Below are positions 46,601 to 54,635 of a stretch of 64,000 bases of DNA, piece by piece. The DNA lies in the NCBI GenBank assembly GCA_037954325.1, contig JBBMNZ010000030.1, positions 1,364,501 to 1,428,500 on the forward strand, given 5' to 3'. The number at the start of each line of letters is the position of its first letter. Positions within the stretch are counted from its first letter, which is position 1. The position numbers were made by a program, and so were the translations under genes. Origin of the DNA: Fistularia commersonii. Its lineage: Eukaryota; Chordata; Actinopteri; Syngnathiformes; Fistulariidae. Under the pieces are notes generated by a model that was not told the DNA's origin, did not search any database, and saw only the letters and a program-made list of their open reading frames with translations.

Positions 46601-49600
46601 AGAAATTGCCCGAATATTAAGAATTAAACATAAAATCAGCAAAATATTACTAATAAATTTACCAGAAATTGCCTGAATATTAAGAAGAATGAGACATAAA
46701 ATCAGCAAAATATTACTAATACATTTACCAGAAATTGCCTGAATATTAAGAAGAATTAAACATAAAATCAGCAAAATATTACTAATAAATTTACCAGAAA
46801 TTGCCTGAATATTAAGAAGAATTAAACATAAAATCAACAAAATATTACTAATAAATTTACCAGAAATTGCCTGAATATTAAGAATTAAACATAAAATCAG
46901 CAAAATATTACTAATAAATTTACAAGAAATTGCCTGAATATTAAGAATTAAACATAAAATCAGCAAAATATTACTAATAAATTTACAAGAAATTGCCTGA
47001 ATATTAAGAATTAAACATAAAATCAGCAAAATATTACTAATAAATTTACCAGAAATTGCCTGAATATTAAGAAGAATGAGACATAAAATCAGCAAAATAT
47101 TACTAATAAATTTACCAGAAATTGCCTGAATATTAAGAATTAAACATAAAATCAGCAAAATATTACTAATAAATTTACCAGAAATTGCCTGAATATTAAG
47201 AAGAATGAGACATAAAATCAGCAAAATATTACTAATACATTTACCAGAAATTGCCTGAATATTAAGAAGAATTAAACATAAAATCAACAAAATATTACTA
47301 ATACATTTACCAGAAATTGCCTGAATATTAAGAAGAATGAGACATAAAATCAGCAAAATATTACTAATAAATTTACCAGAAATTGCCTGAATACTAAGAA
47401 GAATTAAACATAAAATCAGCAAAATATTACTAATAAATTTACAAGAAATTGCCTGAATATTAAGAAGAATGAGACATAAAATCAGCAAAATATAACTAAT
47501 ACATTTACCAGAAATTGCCTGAAAATTCAACGATTCATTCATTATCTGCAACGCTGATCCTGCTAATGTTTTCTTATTTAAGGTTCAAGACAGAAATACT
47601 GCGGCGATACTTAAAAAATCCTAATTATATTCACTGTATTTCCCGGACTTGAACTTCCGGTTGCCACGAAAAGAAGATTTCTACAAGAATTCACCATCAC
47701 CTGGATGAGCACAAACATCTAGAATACGCCATTTCACAATAATTCTATTTTCATATTTCATACAATGAAGAGGCTTCTCGAGGAACGACACCCCTTAAGA
47801 CTTTAAATTTACAAGAAATTCGCCGAAGATTCGCCAAATCAATGTAATTCAATGATTCATTCATTATCTGTAACACTTATCCTTGCGTTTTCTTATTCAA
47901 TATTATATACATCACCGAATTATATACATCAGACATGTCCAAAGTCTGGTCGGCGGGTAAAATGTGGCCCGTGTTCAAATAAAAATCAATCATAAAATCT
48001 AATTGGGTCCGATTTTCTATTTCGAATTTTCGAGTCTAAAATTGAAATGACAAAAAACACTGCAGTTTTGATAATACATGGATTCATACGGCACTCAATG
48101 GTTTGTACTTCTGAATAAATATCACTCTTAGTGGTATTTTCCTGTTCACATGTTTTGAATTTAGACGTTCAAACTGAGCATTTGATAGTGAATAATATGT
48201 CATGTTTCAAATGAACCTATATATGTTTAATCTTATTCCAGGTGGACTTTTTGTTGGGGTATTCAGATATGAAAAACGGGGTAAAAACTTTAGATTTGTG
48301 TTCACGGTTAAGACATGAAAAGTAAGCAGTCCGGAGCCTCCTGGCCTTGAGGATCTGGATCAGACGTGGGCAAACTACGGCCCGCGGGCCTTTTACGGCA
48401 CGTCGAGCTTTTCAATCCGGCCGGCCAAACTTGAAATTTTGTTATTTAAACCTCATTGTTTTACCTTTTCCCTGAGAAATGTGCTTTCCCCCAGTAGATG
48501 GTGCACTCTGAGACACTGTCGGAGTGCGGCGTTTTGCTTCGCCCTTTGAACGCTTCTGTAAAAGTGAGCGAATCAAGGAAAAGGGAAAGCGGACGGACAA
48601 TAAAATATGGCCGAAATATTTTTTCACGGAAGTCCGATCGACGGCCGTGTGCTTGAAACGCCAAGAAACTGTTGCGGTTTTGAAAGAATACAGTGTCGGC
48701 CATCGCTAAGCATGCTAGCTATGCTAGCGAGCGGTCGCCGCCAGAACGTTGAACATGTATTTAAATGTTTGTCCGTTTTAGGACCTTAAAAAACTTTATA
48801 GCCTTGACTTTGACACTTTATATTTTATTTGTATTTCTTATTCTCCCTCCTTCCTACTATAATCTATTATTGTTATGTTTTACTTGAAACTCTGGCACAA
48901 CAATTTCCTTCGGGATAAATAAAGTTATTCTTATTCTTAATGTTTCAAAGGAACGTAGGTAGGTTTCATCTTTCTGAAAGTTTCTTTTTTTTCTCCAGAC
49001 AGACTTTTTCCTCATTTTATTCAAATATAAAAGTCAAAGGGATTTTGGTAAAACTGTACATTTGCATTTAATGTTAATGCTTTAAAGAACGTTCGAGCCT
49101 CACGTATTATCACCTCGCCATAAATGGCCTTCGTTGCAAAGAAGTTTGGACACCCCTGATATACAGTATATCAACATTTCTATCCTAATATTAATGTTTT
49201 CTGTATTCTTTAGTCTTTCAGGAGGCGGAGGCCATACCTGGGCGGTTTTCAGGTACTGCAGGGTGAAGTACCACAGCTGGGAGGCCGTGTCCAGCAGCAG
49301 GAACTGGAAACCAGCGGAGGTGATGTACGGAGACTCCCCGGCCTCACTGATGCACAAACAGACAACGCCCACTGCTACAACTGCTGTGTGTGTGTGTGTG
49401 TGTGAACAAAACACACTCCCGTTTTGATTTAAAAAGGTCCCGCGGCAGCTTTTTAGGGTTCGCGTCAATATTTGTGACCGTGCTGCCGGGAGGATCCGGA
49501 TTCACATCCCGTTTCTGACGGCTCACTCGTGAGCTGTTAGCGTTAGCTGGTTAGCGTTTTTTTGCGAGTAAACGCGCGGAGTTTGTCGTTCGAGAATCCC

Positions 49601-52600
49601 GACCTCTTCATGAGTCCGGCCTGGACGAGCAGCTGCGCCAGGTCCTGGCTGACGGCGGCGCTCGGGGAGCCCACCATGAAGTGCAGGATGACCTCCCAGC
49701 GCTCCATGGCGTAGCGGTCCAGGCTGTCGATGTCCCTGGCGTGGCGGTCGGGTCCCAGGGTGCTGCCCTCGTCGGCCCACGCTTTCCCCCTGGAGGGAAG
49801 GTCAAACAGCATTTATGCAAGGAACAAGACCTCGGTGTGTTTCTGCTACTTTGAATGATTCTAAATTGTATCGGCATTTCTCCGCTGGAATCGATGTAGA
49901 AGCCGTTATTCATTTTCAAAACCTCAAGGCTGGAGGTTTTTTTTGGTTTGTTTCTTCATTTGTCAACGCATTTTATTACCTTGTTGTAGGTGAATCGATT
50001 AACGCTGGCTTTATTCGTGAAATGTATTTCTCACGGCGGAGAGAAACGTGCGTCTGCGTCGCAGAAAGAGCTCTCAGGATTTGCATTTTAAGAAGCTGCT
50101 TTTATTTCCAACACACTGGAGTGTGAGTGGATTGTGTTCTCTTAATTACTCTTTTGTAGAGCCGCTTCTCGGATGCATTATTATTATTATTATCATTCTC
50201 AATATCATCTTAGCCGGTCCGCAATTACATTCAAATCCATACGCGTTACCGTAATTTCCGGACTATAAGCCGCGACTTTTGTCACACGCTTTCAATGATG
50301 CGGCTAATTTATGCATTTTTTTTCTAGCGGCTCGAGCAGAAAGGGTAAGAGTGAGACCGACGCGAGTTTAATGTAACTGTGTGCTTTGTGTGTGTATAAA
50401 GTTAGCAGGAACAGATCCTGTTGAGACGCATTTTGCAATAACAGTGCATTTTGTAATAAACGTCCAAAATGTAATAACTTTTTCATTTCATTTTATAATA
50501 AAGCCGCATTTTGTAATAAACTCCCCCAACGCATTTTGTAATAAATTTTGCCGCGTTATGTAATAAGTTATTACATATTGAGAACATTATTACAAAATGC
50601 ACTTGCAACGTTTTTATTTTCTAGGAAATGTAATAACATGGTGCATTATGTAATAACAATTCTCAAGCATAAGTTTGTTAATTGTATTTAATTTTACTTA
50701 AAAGTATTTGTAAAAGCTAGGCCTATTATTATTATCACTGTATTAGCCTCGTAGCAGTACTTAGCAATTACTATCAGTACACTCGTCAAAGGTTGCATTA
50801 ACAGAGAATATTCTGTAAATTCTCTAAATTCCCTCATCATGGAAAATGCAAGAAGAAATGCATTTGACGCAGCTTTCAAGTTGAAAGCAATCCAGCTGGC
50901 CGATAAAGAAGGAAACTGAGCTGCTGCACGTAAACTCGGCATAAATGAATCGATGGTGAGACGCTGGAAAGAGAAACGGCAGCGGGAAGAAGACAGGAGG
51001 AAGAAGAAGACGGCTCTCTGTGGCTTTTACTGGTATGTTTTTTGTAACCAGCCCTGTTAGTGCTGTGCTGTGCTAAAGCTAAGCTATTATTTAAACTTTG
51101 AAAACTCTTTCTGCGTACCGTCTTTCTTTGTAAATATCTCCTGTTTCAACGTGGGGGCTTATAGACATGTGCGGCTTATGTATGTACAAAATGTTTTTTT
51201 CCGTTCAAAATGTACTGGTTGAGGCTTATAATCAGGTGCGCCCTATAGTCCAGAAATAACGGTACATGCTATGTGCACTGCTCCAAAAAAAAATACAGGG
51301 AACACGAAAATAACAGAAAAAATGCCGGGTGTGAAACAAGTAAGAAATGACCTAAAAATCATAAAGAAACCGGGAGAATGAGGTATTTATTCACTCATCT
51401 TGATCTATCCGGCTATCGGCAGCGTCGGCTCACCCGCCCAGCAGTGCGATCCTCAGGTTTTCTTTGAACACGGGGTTTAGGGTGAATCCCTGCAGGCCTC
51501 CCTGCAGCTGCTGGCTGTGCCAGAGACGCAGGCCTGTCAGCACCGACACACACTCGTCATGGTTCCTGTGGGGAAGAGCCGACGATCATTAGAAAATCAT
51601 TAGAATTACTCAACGGCGACGTTTCGGTTATTGACGCCATAGAATGAGCGACTTAATGAAGAGTTGAAAACATCATTACTCACTTCTGGCTGTCTTTTTT
51701 AACCCACAGAGCCACGGCGGCTTGCGGGAGCGGCTGGTCGAGAAACAGCATCCGCATCACAAAGTTCTTGGCCAGCGAGGGAAGCTCCCTGGAGGCGGCC
51801 GGAGTCACGGCGTTATTATTCGGCCTGAATCAAACCCTCCGATGGCACCGTAGCGGTTGAAACTAAATCCCCGGTCGACCACAAATTGCCCTCGTGTCAA
51901 AGCAAAGGGGCTCGGGGACTTTTTTAGTTTTACATAACTGAGTGTACGACGGAAATCCTATTTATCCTTGTTGGTGTCGCTCCACTCGCATTGTGTTTTA
52001 TTTTTGTCATTGTTATTTTCACTGTGTTTTTGTTCTTATCCTTGTTGTTGTGGTTTCGGTCATCTACAGGACTGTCTCAGAAAATTAGAATATCGTGATA
52101 AAGTTCTTTATCTTCTGTAATGCAATCAAAAATGCAGCCGCAGGGAATCTTCAAATCTTTGTACTTAAGACCCTAAAACACTTGATAGCCTTAACCATGA
52201 CAATTTATATTTTATTGTATTTCTGATTCTCCCTCCTTCCTACTATTATCTATTATTGTTATGTTTTTGCTTGAAACTCTGGCACAACAATTTCCTTCGG
52301 GATAAATAAAGTTGTTCTTATCTTATCTTATCTTAAAAAACAAAAATTACTTTTTCATCATATTCAAATATTTTGAGTTTTCTTAAGATGTAAGCCATAA
52401 TCAGCGATATTAAAATAATAAAAGGCTTGCAATATTTCAGGTGATTTGTAATGAATCCAGAATGTATGACATTTTTGGTTTTTGTTATTGCATTACAGAA
52501 GACAAAGAACTTTAACACAATATTCTAATTTTTCTGGGACAGTCCTGTATTCTCAATCTTGATGGGGTTTTTTTTACCGCCCTATTTGTTGTCTATTCTT

Positions 52601-52610
52601 ATTCTTATCC

Positions 52611-52642
<32 letters not shown>

Positions 52643-53107
52643 CACTCTACTGTCTATTTCTTTGTGGATGTATTTCGCTATCGTTTAATTGTCTCCCTCT
52701 ATACTCATATTCATTGATTCTGTCATTGTTGAGCTGCTGAGACAAAATAATTCCCCCTCCGGGGATCAATAAAGTATATCTTACCTGTAAATGAATTAAC
52801 ATTCAATAATAAAGAAGCCGGCTGCACTTACTGTCAATTCAACGCCGAGAACGCATCACCTTGATTTAAAGAATATGTAAACTTTACATATTAGCTTCAT
52901 GCTAACCACGTGGTCGACAGGCATGTATCCATGAAGGCAAACATCGGTCACGCTGCAGGAATCATGCTAAATATGGAGCGGGCGGTCTCACCTGTAGACG
53001 GCCAGACATGTCGCAGGATGGTTGTACAGCCGGTCCAGAAGCTCTGGACTCAGTTCCCTGAGGTACTCGTGCAGGTTCTTGCACTGCAGCTGGACTCGAA
53101 GCTTCAT
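36271..53107 (-). CDS. gtf2h4: GTF2H4, TFIIH core subunit p52 (13 coding exons)
   Basis: p52 is a winged-helix subunit of the TFIIH core that binds and stimulates XPB, and pairs with p8/TTDA through its C-terminus. It acts in the nucleus in Pol II promoter opening and nucleotide excision repair (known for the family). Exons in transcript order: 53107-52992, 51788-51684, 51565-51434, 49789-49604, 49346-49238, 43676-43608, 43532-43449, 41667-41499, 40557-40427, 39268-39221, 39142-39064, 37507-37446, 36381-36271. They sum to 1401 nt, 466 aa, close to the 462 of human, with every phase consistent. Near-invariant blocks include [79 protein letters not shown] and EVKRFWKRQK. The start ATG has an in-frame TAG two codons upstream. 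Confidence 0.97.
36389..36409 (-). repeat. poly-C polypyrimidine tract at the last gtf2h4 acceptor
   Basis: About 20 consecutive G on plus (C on minus) sit 6 nt upstream of the CAG acceptor of exon 13 and serve as its polypyrimidine tract. Confidence 0.85.
36526..36549. repeat. (GGA)n tract in gtf2h4 intron 12
   Basis: Eight consecutive AGG triplets. The rest of the intron to 37445 is AT-rich with a T-rich repeat at 36960-37090 related to 13800-13920. Confidence 0.8.
37446..37507 (-). CDS. gtf2h4: gtf2h4 coding exon 12 (residues 410-430)
   Basis: 62 bp between CTGCAG and GTTCGA. Encodes GVLYNQFLSQADFEVLRDRA plus Q. This is the start of the p8/TTDA-binding domain. Confidence 0.94.
37753..37826. 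repeat. two-unit seed of the CCAAT minisatellite
   Basis: GAGGCGGGTGATTGGCTGGG, AGTTAAACGGAGGCAGGTGA and TTGGCTGTGGCCCTTAAAGG. The same GGC(C)CTTTAAAAGAGCGGCCC context flanks the first unit at 34981-35012, so both derive from one interspersed repeat. Confidence 0.75.
37845..38757. mobile_element. pogo-like MITE interrupted by a hAT remnant, gtf2h4 intron 11
   Basis: Left end CTGTAATTCCTGGACTATTG AGCGCACCTCAATATGAGCC and right end TATCGTCCGGAAATGACAG are the MITE termini. Between CCGGCTAGAT (37895) and AGCCGATCGCTATCTCGG (38517) sits a hAT fragment. The uninterrupted paralogue at 40697-40977 reads CCGGCTAGCCCATCGCTATC. Confidence 0.8.
37897..38512 (+). mobile_element. hAT transposase remnant nested in the MITE
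   Basis: Starts CAGTGTTTCCCAACCGCTGC, the hAT terminal repeat. Plus frames show VNKQAALLKTTKTSEKAVEA near 38140-38200, ILPAGKIIGEEMLGSGIDKE near 38248-38307, and a diverged DESTDI-like segment near 38410. These are the N-terminal helices of ZBED/GTF2IRD2-type hAT transposases. Stops and frameshifts are present. Confidence 0.7.
39017..39054. repeat. (CA)n microsatellite
   Basis: About 19 CA dinucleotides just inside gtf2h4 intron 11. Confidence 0.95.
39064..39142 (-). CDS. gtf2h4: gtf2h4 coding exon 11 (residues 384-409)
   Basis: Between CTCCAG and GTGAGT. Encodes [20 protein letters not shown] then RLQFTE. A (CA)n tract starts about 9 bp beyond the donor (39017-39054). Confidence 0.96.
39221..39268 (-). 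CDS. gtf2h4: gtf2h4 coding exon 10 (residues 368-383)
   Basis: 48-bp microexon-like exon between CCCCAG and GTACGG. Encodes IIHFLRTRAHPVMLMQ. Confidence 0.95.
39572..40145. mobile_element. hAT-like element (574 bp), inverse copy of 28854-29505
   Basis: Termini CAGGGGTCGGCAACCCG and GGGTTGCCGACCCCTG. Flanks GTCTATCC (39564-39571) and GGCTATGA (40146-40153) match at 5 of 8. The interior equals the reverse complement of the 28.9-kb copy (GGAAGCCGGCAAAGTCCAGA, TCTGAAAGCCCAAAGCTCAA). It lies in gtf2h4 intron 9. Confidence 0.85.
40427..40557 (-). CDS. gtf2h4: gtf2h4 coding exon 9 (residues 324-367)
   Basis: Between TTCCAG and GTACGA. Encodes NSELQIALVALFSEMLYRFP then NVVVAQVTRESVQQAIANG and ITAQQ. 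Confidence 0.96.
40697..40977. mobile_element. complete pogo-like MITE (281 bp) flanked by TA
   Basis: Termini CCGTCATTTCCGGAT and ATCCGGAAATGACGG are perfect 15-bp inverted repeats flanked by TA (40695-40696, 40978-40979). Same family as 24597-24879 in opposite orientation. In gtf2h4 intron 8. Confidence 0.9.
41499..41667 (-). CDS. gtf2h4: gtf2h4 coding exon 8 (residues 268-323)
   Basis: Between TTTCAG and A|GTACGT. Encodes [20 protein letters not shown], a serine run (seven residues), then GESGFIVVETNYRIYAYT. The serine/alanine-rich linker is longer than in human and is the most variable part of the protein. Confidence 0.95.
42225..42440 (+). mobile_element. hAT remnant related to 32490-33050
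   Basis: CACAAACTCAAGGCCTGCGG GCCAAATGTGGCCCGCGAGA, GGTCCGATTGTCTTAAAATA, then ATGTCCAGGAGGGGAAAAAA GTTGATGCAG. This is the same terminus and transposase start (MSRRGKKLMQ frame) as the 32.5-kb copy, with internal deletions. Confidence 0.65.
42802..42830. repeat. (TG)n microsatellite
   Basis: Uninterrupted GTGTGTG tract of about 15 units. Confidence 0.95.
43449..43532 (-). CDS. gtf2h4: gtf2h4 coding exon 7 (residues 240-267)
   Basis: 84 bp between CCTCAG and GTAAGA. Encodes DYSVEGMSESLLTFLQHLRE then FGLVFQRK. The intron separating it from exon 6 is only 75 bp and is largely a CA repeat. Confidence 0.95.
43568..43599. repeat. (CA)n microsatellite filling gtf2h4 intron 6
   Basis: About 16 CA units inside the 75-bp intron between coding exons 6 and 7. 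Confidence 0.95.
43608..43676 (-). CDS. gtf2h4: gtf2h4 coding exon 6 (residues 217-239)
   Basis: 69 bp between TTGCAG and GTGAGT. Encodes [20 protein letters not shown] then LGR. A (CA)n microsatellite begins only about 10 bp into the intron on its 3' side. Confidence 0.95.
44107..44142. repeat. (CA)n microsatellite
   Basis: About 18 CA units with one interrupting CG. A poly-A run (44050-44068) lies just before. Confidence 0.9.
44145..45340 (+). repeat. ~200-bp tandem repeat x4 built from a MITE right end
   Basis: After TGTTTCTGTGTAAATATCTC (MITE right arm, 44150) the block GCAGCTTATATTCAGGTGCG CTCAATAGTCTGGAAATTAT GGTACAAAATAATCC begins at about 44582, 44795, 44998 and 45197. Spacers are near-identical (AGAAGCCCAATGAAACTTGA; TTGAACCAAATTAAATCAAA; GTATATATTTATTTTGT). 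Later units lose a few bases. It is a tandem array whose unit contains the MITE terminus and its outer flank. Confidence 0.8.
45341..46085 (-). other. gtf2h4 intron 5, unique CpG-richer block
   Basis: No gene recognised. Includes (GATC)n at 45671-45690 and a poly-A run (45546-45561). The sequence is less repetitive and richer in CpG than its surroundings. Confidence 0.4.
46090..47530. repeat. 63/66-bp minisatellite, ~22 copies, open as a 487-codon minus frame
   Basis: The unit is AGAAATTGCCTGAATATTAA plus GAATTAAACATAAAATCAGC plus AAAATATTACTAATAAATTT plus ACC. A GAA triplet is present or absent (66 or 63 bp). The minus strand is open from 47551 to 46088 with units of 21 or 22 residues, such as GKFISNILLILCLIL(L)NIQAIS. 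It lies in gtf2h4 intron 5 on the gene's strand. No splice-site context joins it to the gene. Substitutions are mostly amino-acid-changing, so I regard it as non-coding. Confidence 0.93.
47931..49160. mobile_element. hAT-like composite with nested pieces, gtf2h4 intron 5
   Basis: Left CAGACATGTCCAAAGTCTGG and GTGGCCCG; right AAGTTTGGACACCCCTGAT (49138-49157) form hAT-type inverted ends. Inside, TGGGCAAACTACGGCCCGCG GGCC begins near 48366 (a second hAT end) and a LINE 3' tail occupies 48780-48940. No intact transposase. Confidence 0.6.
48780..48940 (+). mobile_element. LINE 3'-tail copy
   Basis: GGACCTTAAAAAACTTTATA, GCCTTGACTTTGACAC, ATTCTCCCTCCTTCCTACTA, GGCACAACAATTTCCTTCGG, ATAAATAAAGTTATTC. 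Same family as 27560-27715. Confidence 0.8.
49238..49346 (-). CDS. gtf2h4: gtf2h4 coding exon 5 (residues 180-216)
   Basis: Between GCATCAG and GTATGG. Encodes SEAGESPYITSAGFQFLLLD then TASQLWYFTLQYLKTAQ. Confidence 0.96.
49386..49403. repeat. short (TG)n microsatellite
   Basis: Nine TG units in gtf2h4 intron 4, about 35 bp from exon 5. Confidence 0.9.
49604..49789 (-). CDS. gtf2h4: gtf2h4 coding exon 4 (residues 118-179)
   Basis: After acceptor CTCCAG. Encodes [40 protein letters not shown] and LAQLLVQAGLMK. The donor is AAGAG|GTCGGG, weak downstream of GT, but it restores the frame exactly (AG + T = Ser). Confidence 0.93.
50249..51262. mobile_element. pogo-like element (1014 bp) with transposase DNA-binding remnant
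   Basis: Termini CCGTAATTTCCGGACTATA and (minus strand) CCGTTATTTCTGGACTATA, flanked by TA at 50247-50248 and 51263-51264. From about 50838 on plus, ATGGAAAATGCAAGAAGAAA encodes MENARRNAFDAAFKLKAIQL ADKEGN, a stop, then AAARKLGINESMVRRWKEKR. This is a helix-turn-helix DNA-binding domain of the pogo/CENP-B type. The catalytic domain is absent. It is the longest member of the MITE family in the window, in gtf2h4 intron 3. Confidence 0.8.
50410..50680. repeat. iterated GCATTTTGTAATAA motif, both orientations
   Basis: About ten imperfect copies of GCATTTTGTAATAA (or its reverse complement TTATTACAAAATGC) are spread over 270 bp inside the pogo-like element. Spacing is irregular. The first part is plus-oriented and the part after 50570 mostly inverted, so the block can fold back. 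Probably a separate nested MITE. Confidence 0.65.
51434..51565 (-). CDS. gtf2h4: gtf2h4 coding exon 3 (residues 74-117)
   Basis: Between CCACAG and GTGAGC. Encodes KNHDECVSVLTGLRLWHSQ then LQGGLQGFTLNPVFKENLRI and ALLG. Confidence 0.96.
51684..51788 (-). CDS. gtf2h4: gtf2h4 coding exon 2 (residues 39-73)
   Basis: Between CTCCAG and GTGAGT. Encodes [20 protein letters not shown] then [14 protein letters not shown]. Confidence 0.96.
52065..52549. mobile_element. TIR element (~485 bp) with nested LINE tail, gtf2h4 intron 1
   Basis: Left TACAGGACTGTCTCAGAAAA TTAGAATAT and right ATATTCTAATTTTTCTGGGA CAGTCCTGTA are inverted repeats of nearly 30 bp. TTCTGTAATGCAA near both ends extends the symmetry to about 60 bp. 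A LINE 3' tail (52140-52340) is inserted in it. Superfamily uncertain (Tc1/mariner-like MITE is likely). Confidence 0.8.
52140..52340 (+). mobile_element. LINE 3'-tail copy
   Basis: GAATCTTCAAATCTTTGTAC, CTTGATAGCCTTAACCATGA, ATTCTCCCTCCTTCCTACTA, GGCACAACAATTTCCTTCGG, ATAAATAAAGTTGTTC, tail (TCTTA)n. Nested in the TIR element. Confidence 0.8.
52613..52796 (+). repeat. (TTG)n and a second LINE-tail type
   Basis: (TTG)n at 52613-52641, followed by GCTGAGACAAAATAATTCCC CCTCCGGGGATCAATAAAGT ATATCTTACC (52735-52790), a 3' tail related to the minus-strand copy at 57833-57880. Confidence 0.6.
52992..53107 (-). CDS. gtf2h4: gtf2h4 coding exon 1 (residues 1-38)
   Basis: ATG at 53107-53105. Encodes MKLRVQLQCKNLHEYLRE then [20 protein letters not shown], with donor CTACAG|GTGAG. 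TAG ACG precedes the ATG in frame, so it is the first possible start of this exon. Human has a slightly longer N-terminus. Confidence 0.95.
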
Positions 53108-54050
53108 CGTCTACACACGGGGAAAAGCCACATCACCAGTTGGAAACAAACCGAACGACATATTACAAATAGAAGAAACCTCAGCATCACGACCCGGGGT
53201 GTCGATAACGTCCGGGTCATTTGTTACTCATCATCGTTTACTTCACTGTAAGAATTTGTTATTATGCTAATGTTTGGGTTTTCTCTTGCTGGCTTTCCAG
53301 GGGATTGTTTGTGTTTGTTCTGAGTCTTTTGATGTTAAGGTCATTTCCAGTGATTCCTTTGTTGAGTTTTAGTTAAATCGGAGTTGTGCATTATACTGTC
53401 CATCCTTTTGAGACTTCACTGAAACTGTCAGTTAATAATTTCTAGATTTGCACACAACTTCCTGCTGATTTTCTGTTCTTTGCTACATTATTATTATTTC
53501 CATGTTTCACTTAATGTACAGTAAGTTCTTGCATCATTTTTGCCACAGATATTTGGCATTACCAGTGTTCAGCTTTACGATATATTTTGAAAAACAGGGG
53601 AAATATATGTAAATATATACATATACATGCACACTATTCCGTATAAAAATGAAGCTATGCAGCGCAGTAGCTGGTCTGTCTGCACGAGAAATGACTCAGT
53701 GAGTGATCGGTTTAAAATTTTATGCTTCTCTCCAAATCAGAAACAATGATAGCTCATACAAAAGCCTTTTCAGAGAATAATATAAAAGATTTATTCGACA
53801 GAAAGCGTTTCTCCTTCATCCTCTTCCAAAGAAGCTAAATCACTGTTGAATGATTTAGCTCATTGACGCGGCTTCTTCACGCAGCGCCGCGGTTTAGACC
53901 GACTTTTCGACAAGTAAAGACGGCGATTATTTACCGGAACCCCGGGGTTGAGCTGTCGACGAACTTCTCGCGGTTAAATTACGTTAAAGCACAAAATAAT
54001 GTCATTTTTTCGTTTGTTGTTTATGCAGGACAATTTTCTCCATCTCTTTA
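53108..54050 (-). other. 5' region and probable 5' UTR intron of gtf2h4
   Basis: Between the start codon and the promoter motifs. 53230-53840 is AT-rich, without features. Minus-strand TTCCG|GTAAATAA near 53932-53938 could be the donor of a non-coding first exon. The plus frame 53863-54216 is a shadow. Confidence 0.4.
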
Positions 54051-54052
54051 CT

Positions 54053-54102
54053 CGGCGGCCATTTTACTCTATCATGTGACTTCCGAGGCGACTCGTCATT
54101 GG
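54053..54102 (-). promoter_or_regulatory. gtf2h4: candidate gtf2h4 promoter: YY1, ETS and CCAAT motifs
   Basis: On the minus strand, in order toward the gene: CCAAT (54102-54098), CGGAAGT (54085-54079, ETS), GTCACATGAT (54080-54071, E-box-like) and TAAAATGGCCGCCG (54066-54053, YY1). This arrangement without TATA is typical of housekeeping promoters. It lies about 950 bp upstream of the start codon. Confidence 0.5.
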
Positions 54103-54635
54103 TCGATTTTTCTTCTTCTTCTTCCTGTTTTCTCCACGCAAGCGCATTACTGCCCCCTAGCGACCAGGCGTGGAAACTGCAGGGTGTGCGCCACTATATC
54201 TTTGATGGCAGCATAAATAAACAATACTAACATACACATTAACTGTGGAAAATATAACAGAAACATCCCGGCTCACACCGTTCATGTTATCTTGGACACA
54301 GTGTGTTTGATAAAATATAAAATGTGCAGTAGACAGAGCAACATGCTGGGTTGCTGTTGAGAAAAATGGCCAAAAGAGGGGCTAAAATCTTTGTTGCTGC
54401 CATTTACTGGCAAATTCACTTGACTGTTTTAAGCCAAAATCCAAATGCAATGTGGACAGCAAAGTAAGCTTTTCATCGTAAAATGAAACACGTTTCCACT
54501 CTGTGAATGACAAATAAACACTGAATATTTGAGACTTGAGTGAAAATACAATGACATTGGATGATTCATAAGCATTTCTAGGAGGTGACTAGTAATTGAT
54601 CGAGGATCAAGAAATTTAGGACGGATAAACAATAC

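Noticed and set aside
46088..47551. 487-codon repeat protein on minus as a real gene
   Set aside because: Pure minisatellite inside a gtf2h4 intron, no splice or promoter context, and mostly amino-acid-changing differences between units. Kept only as a finding.
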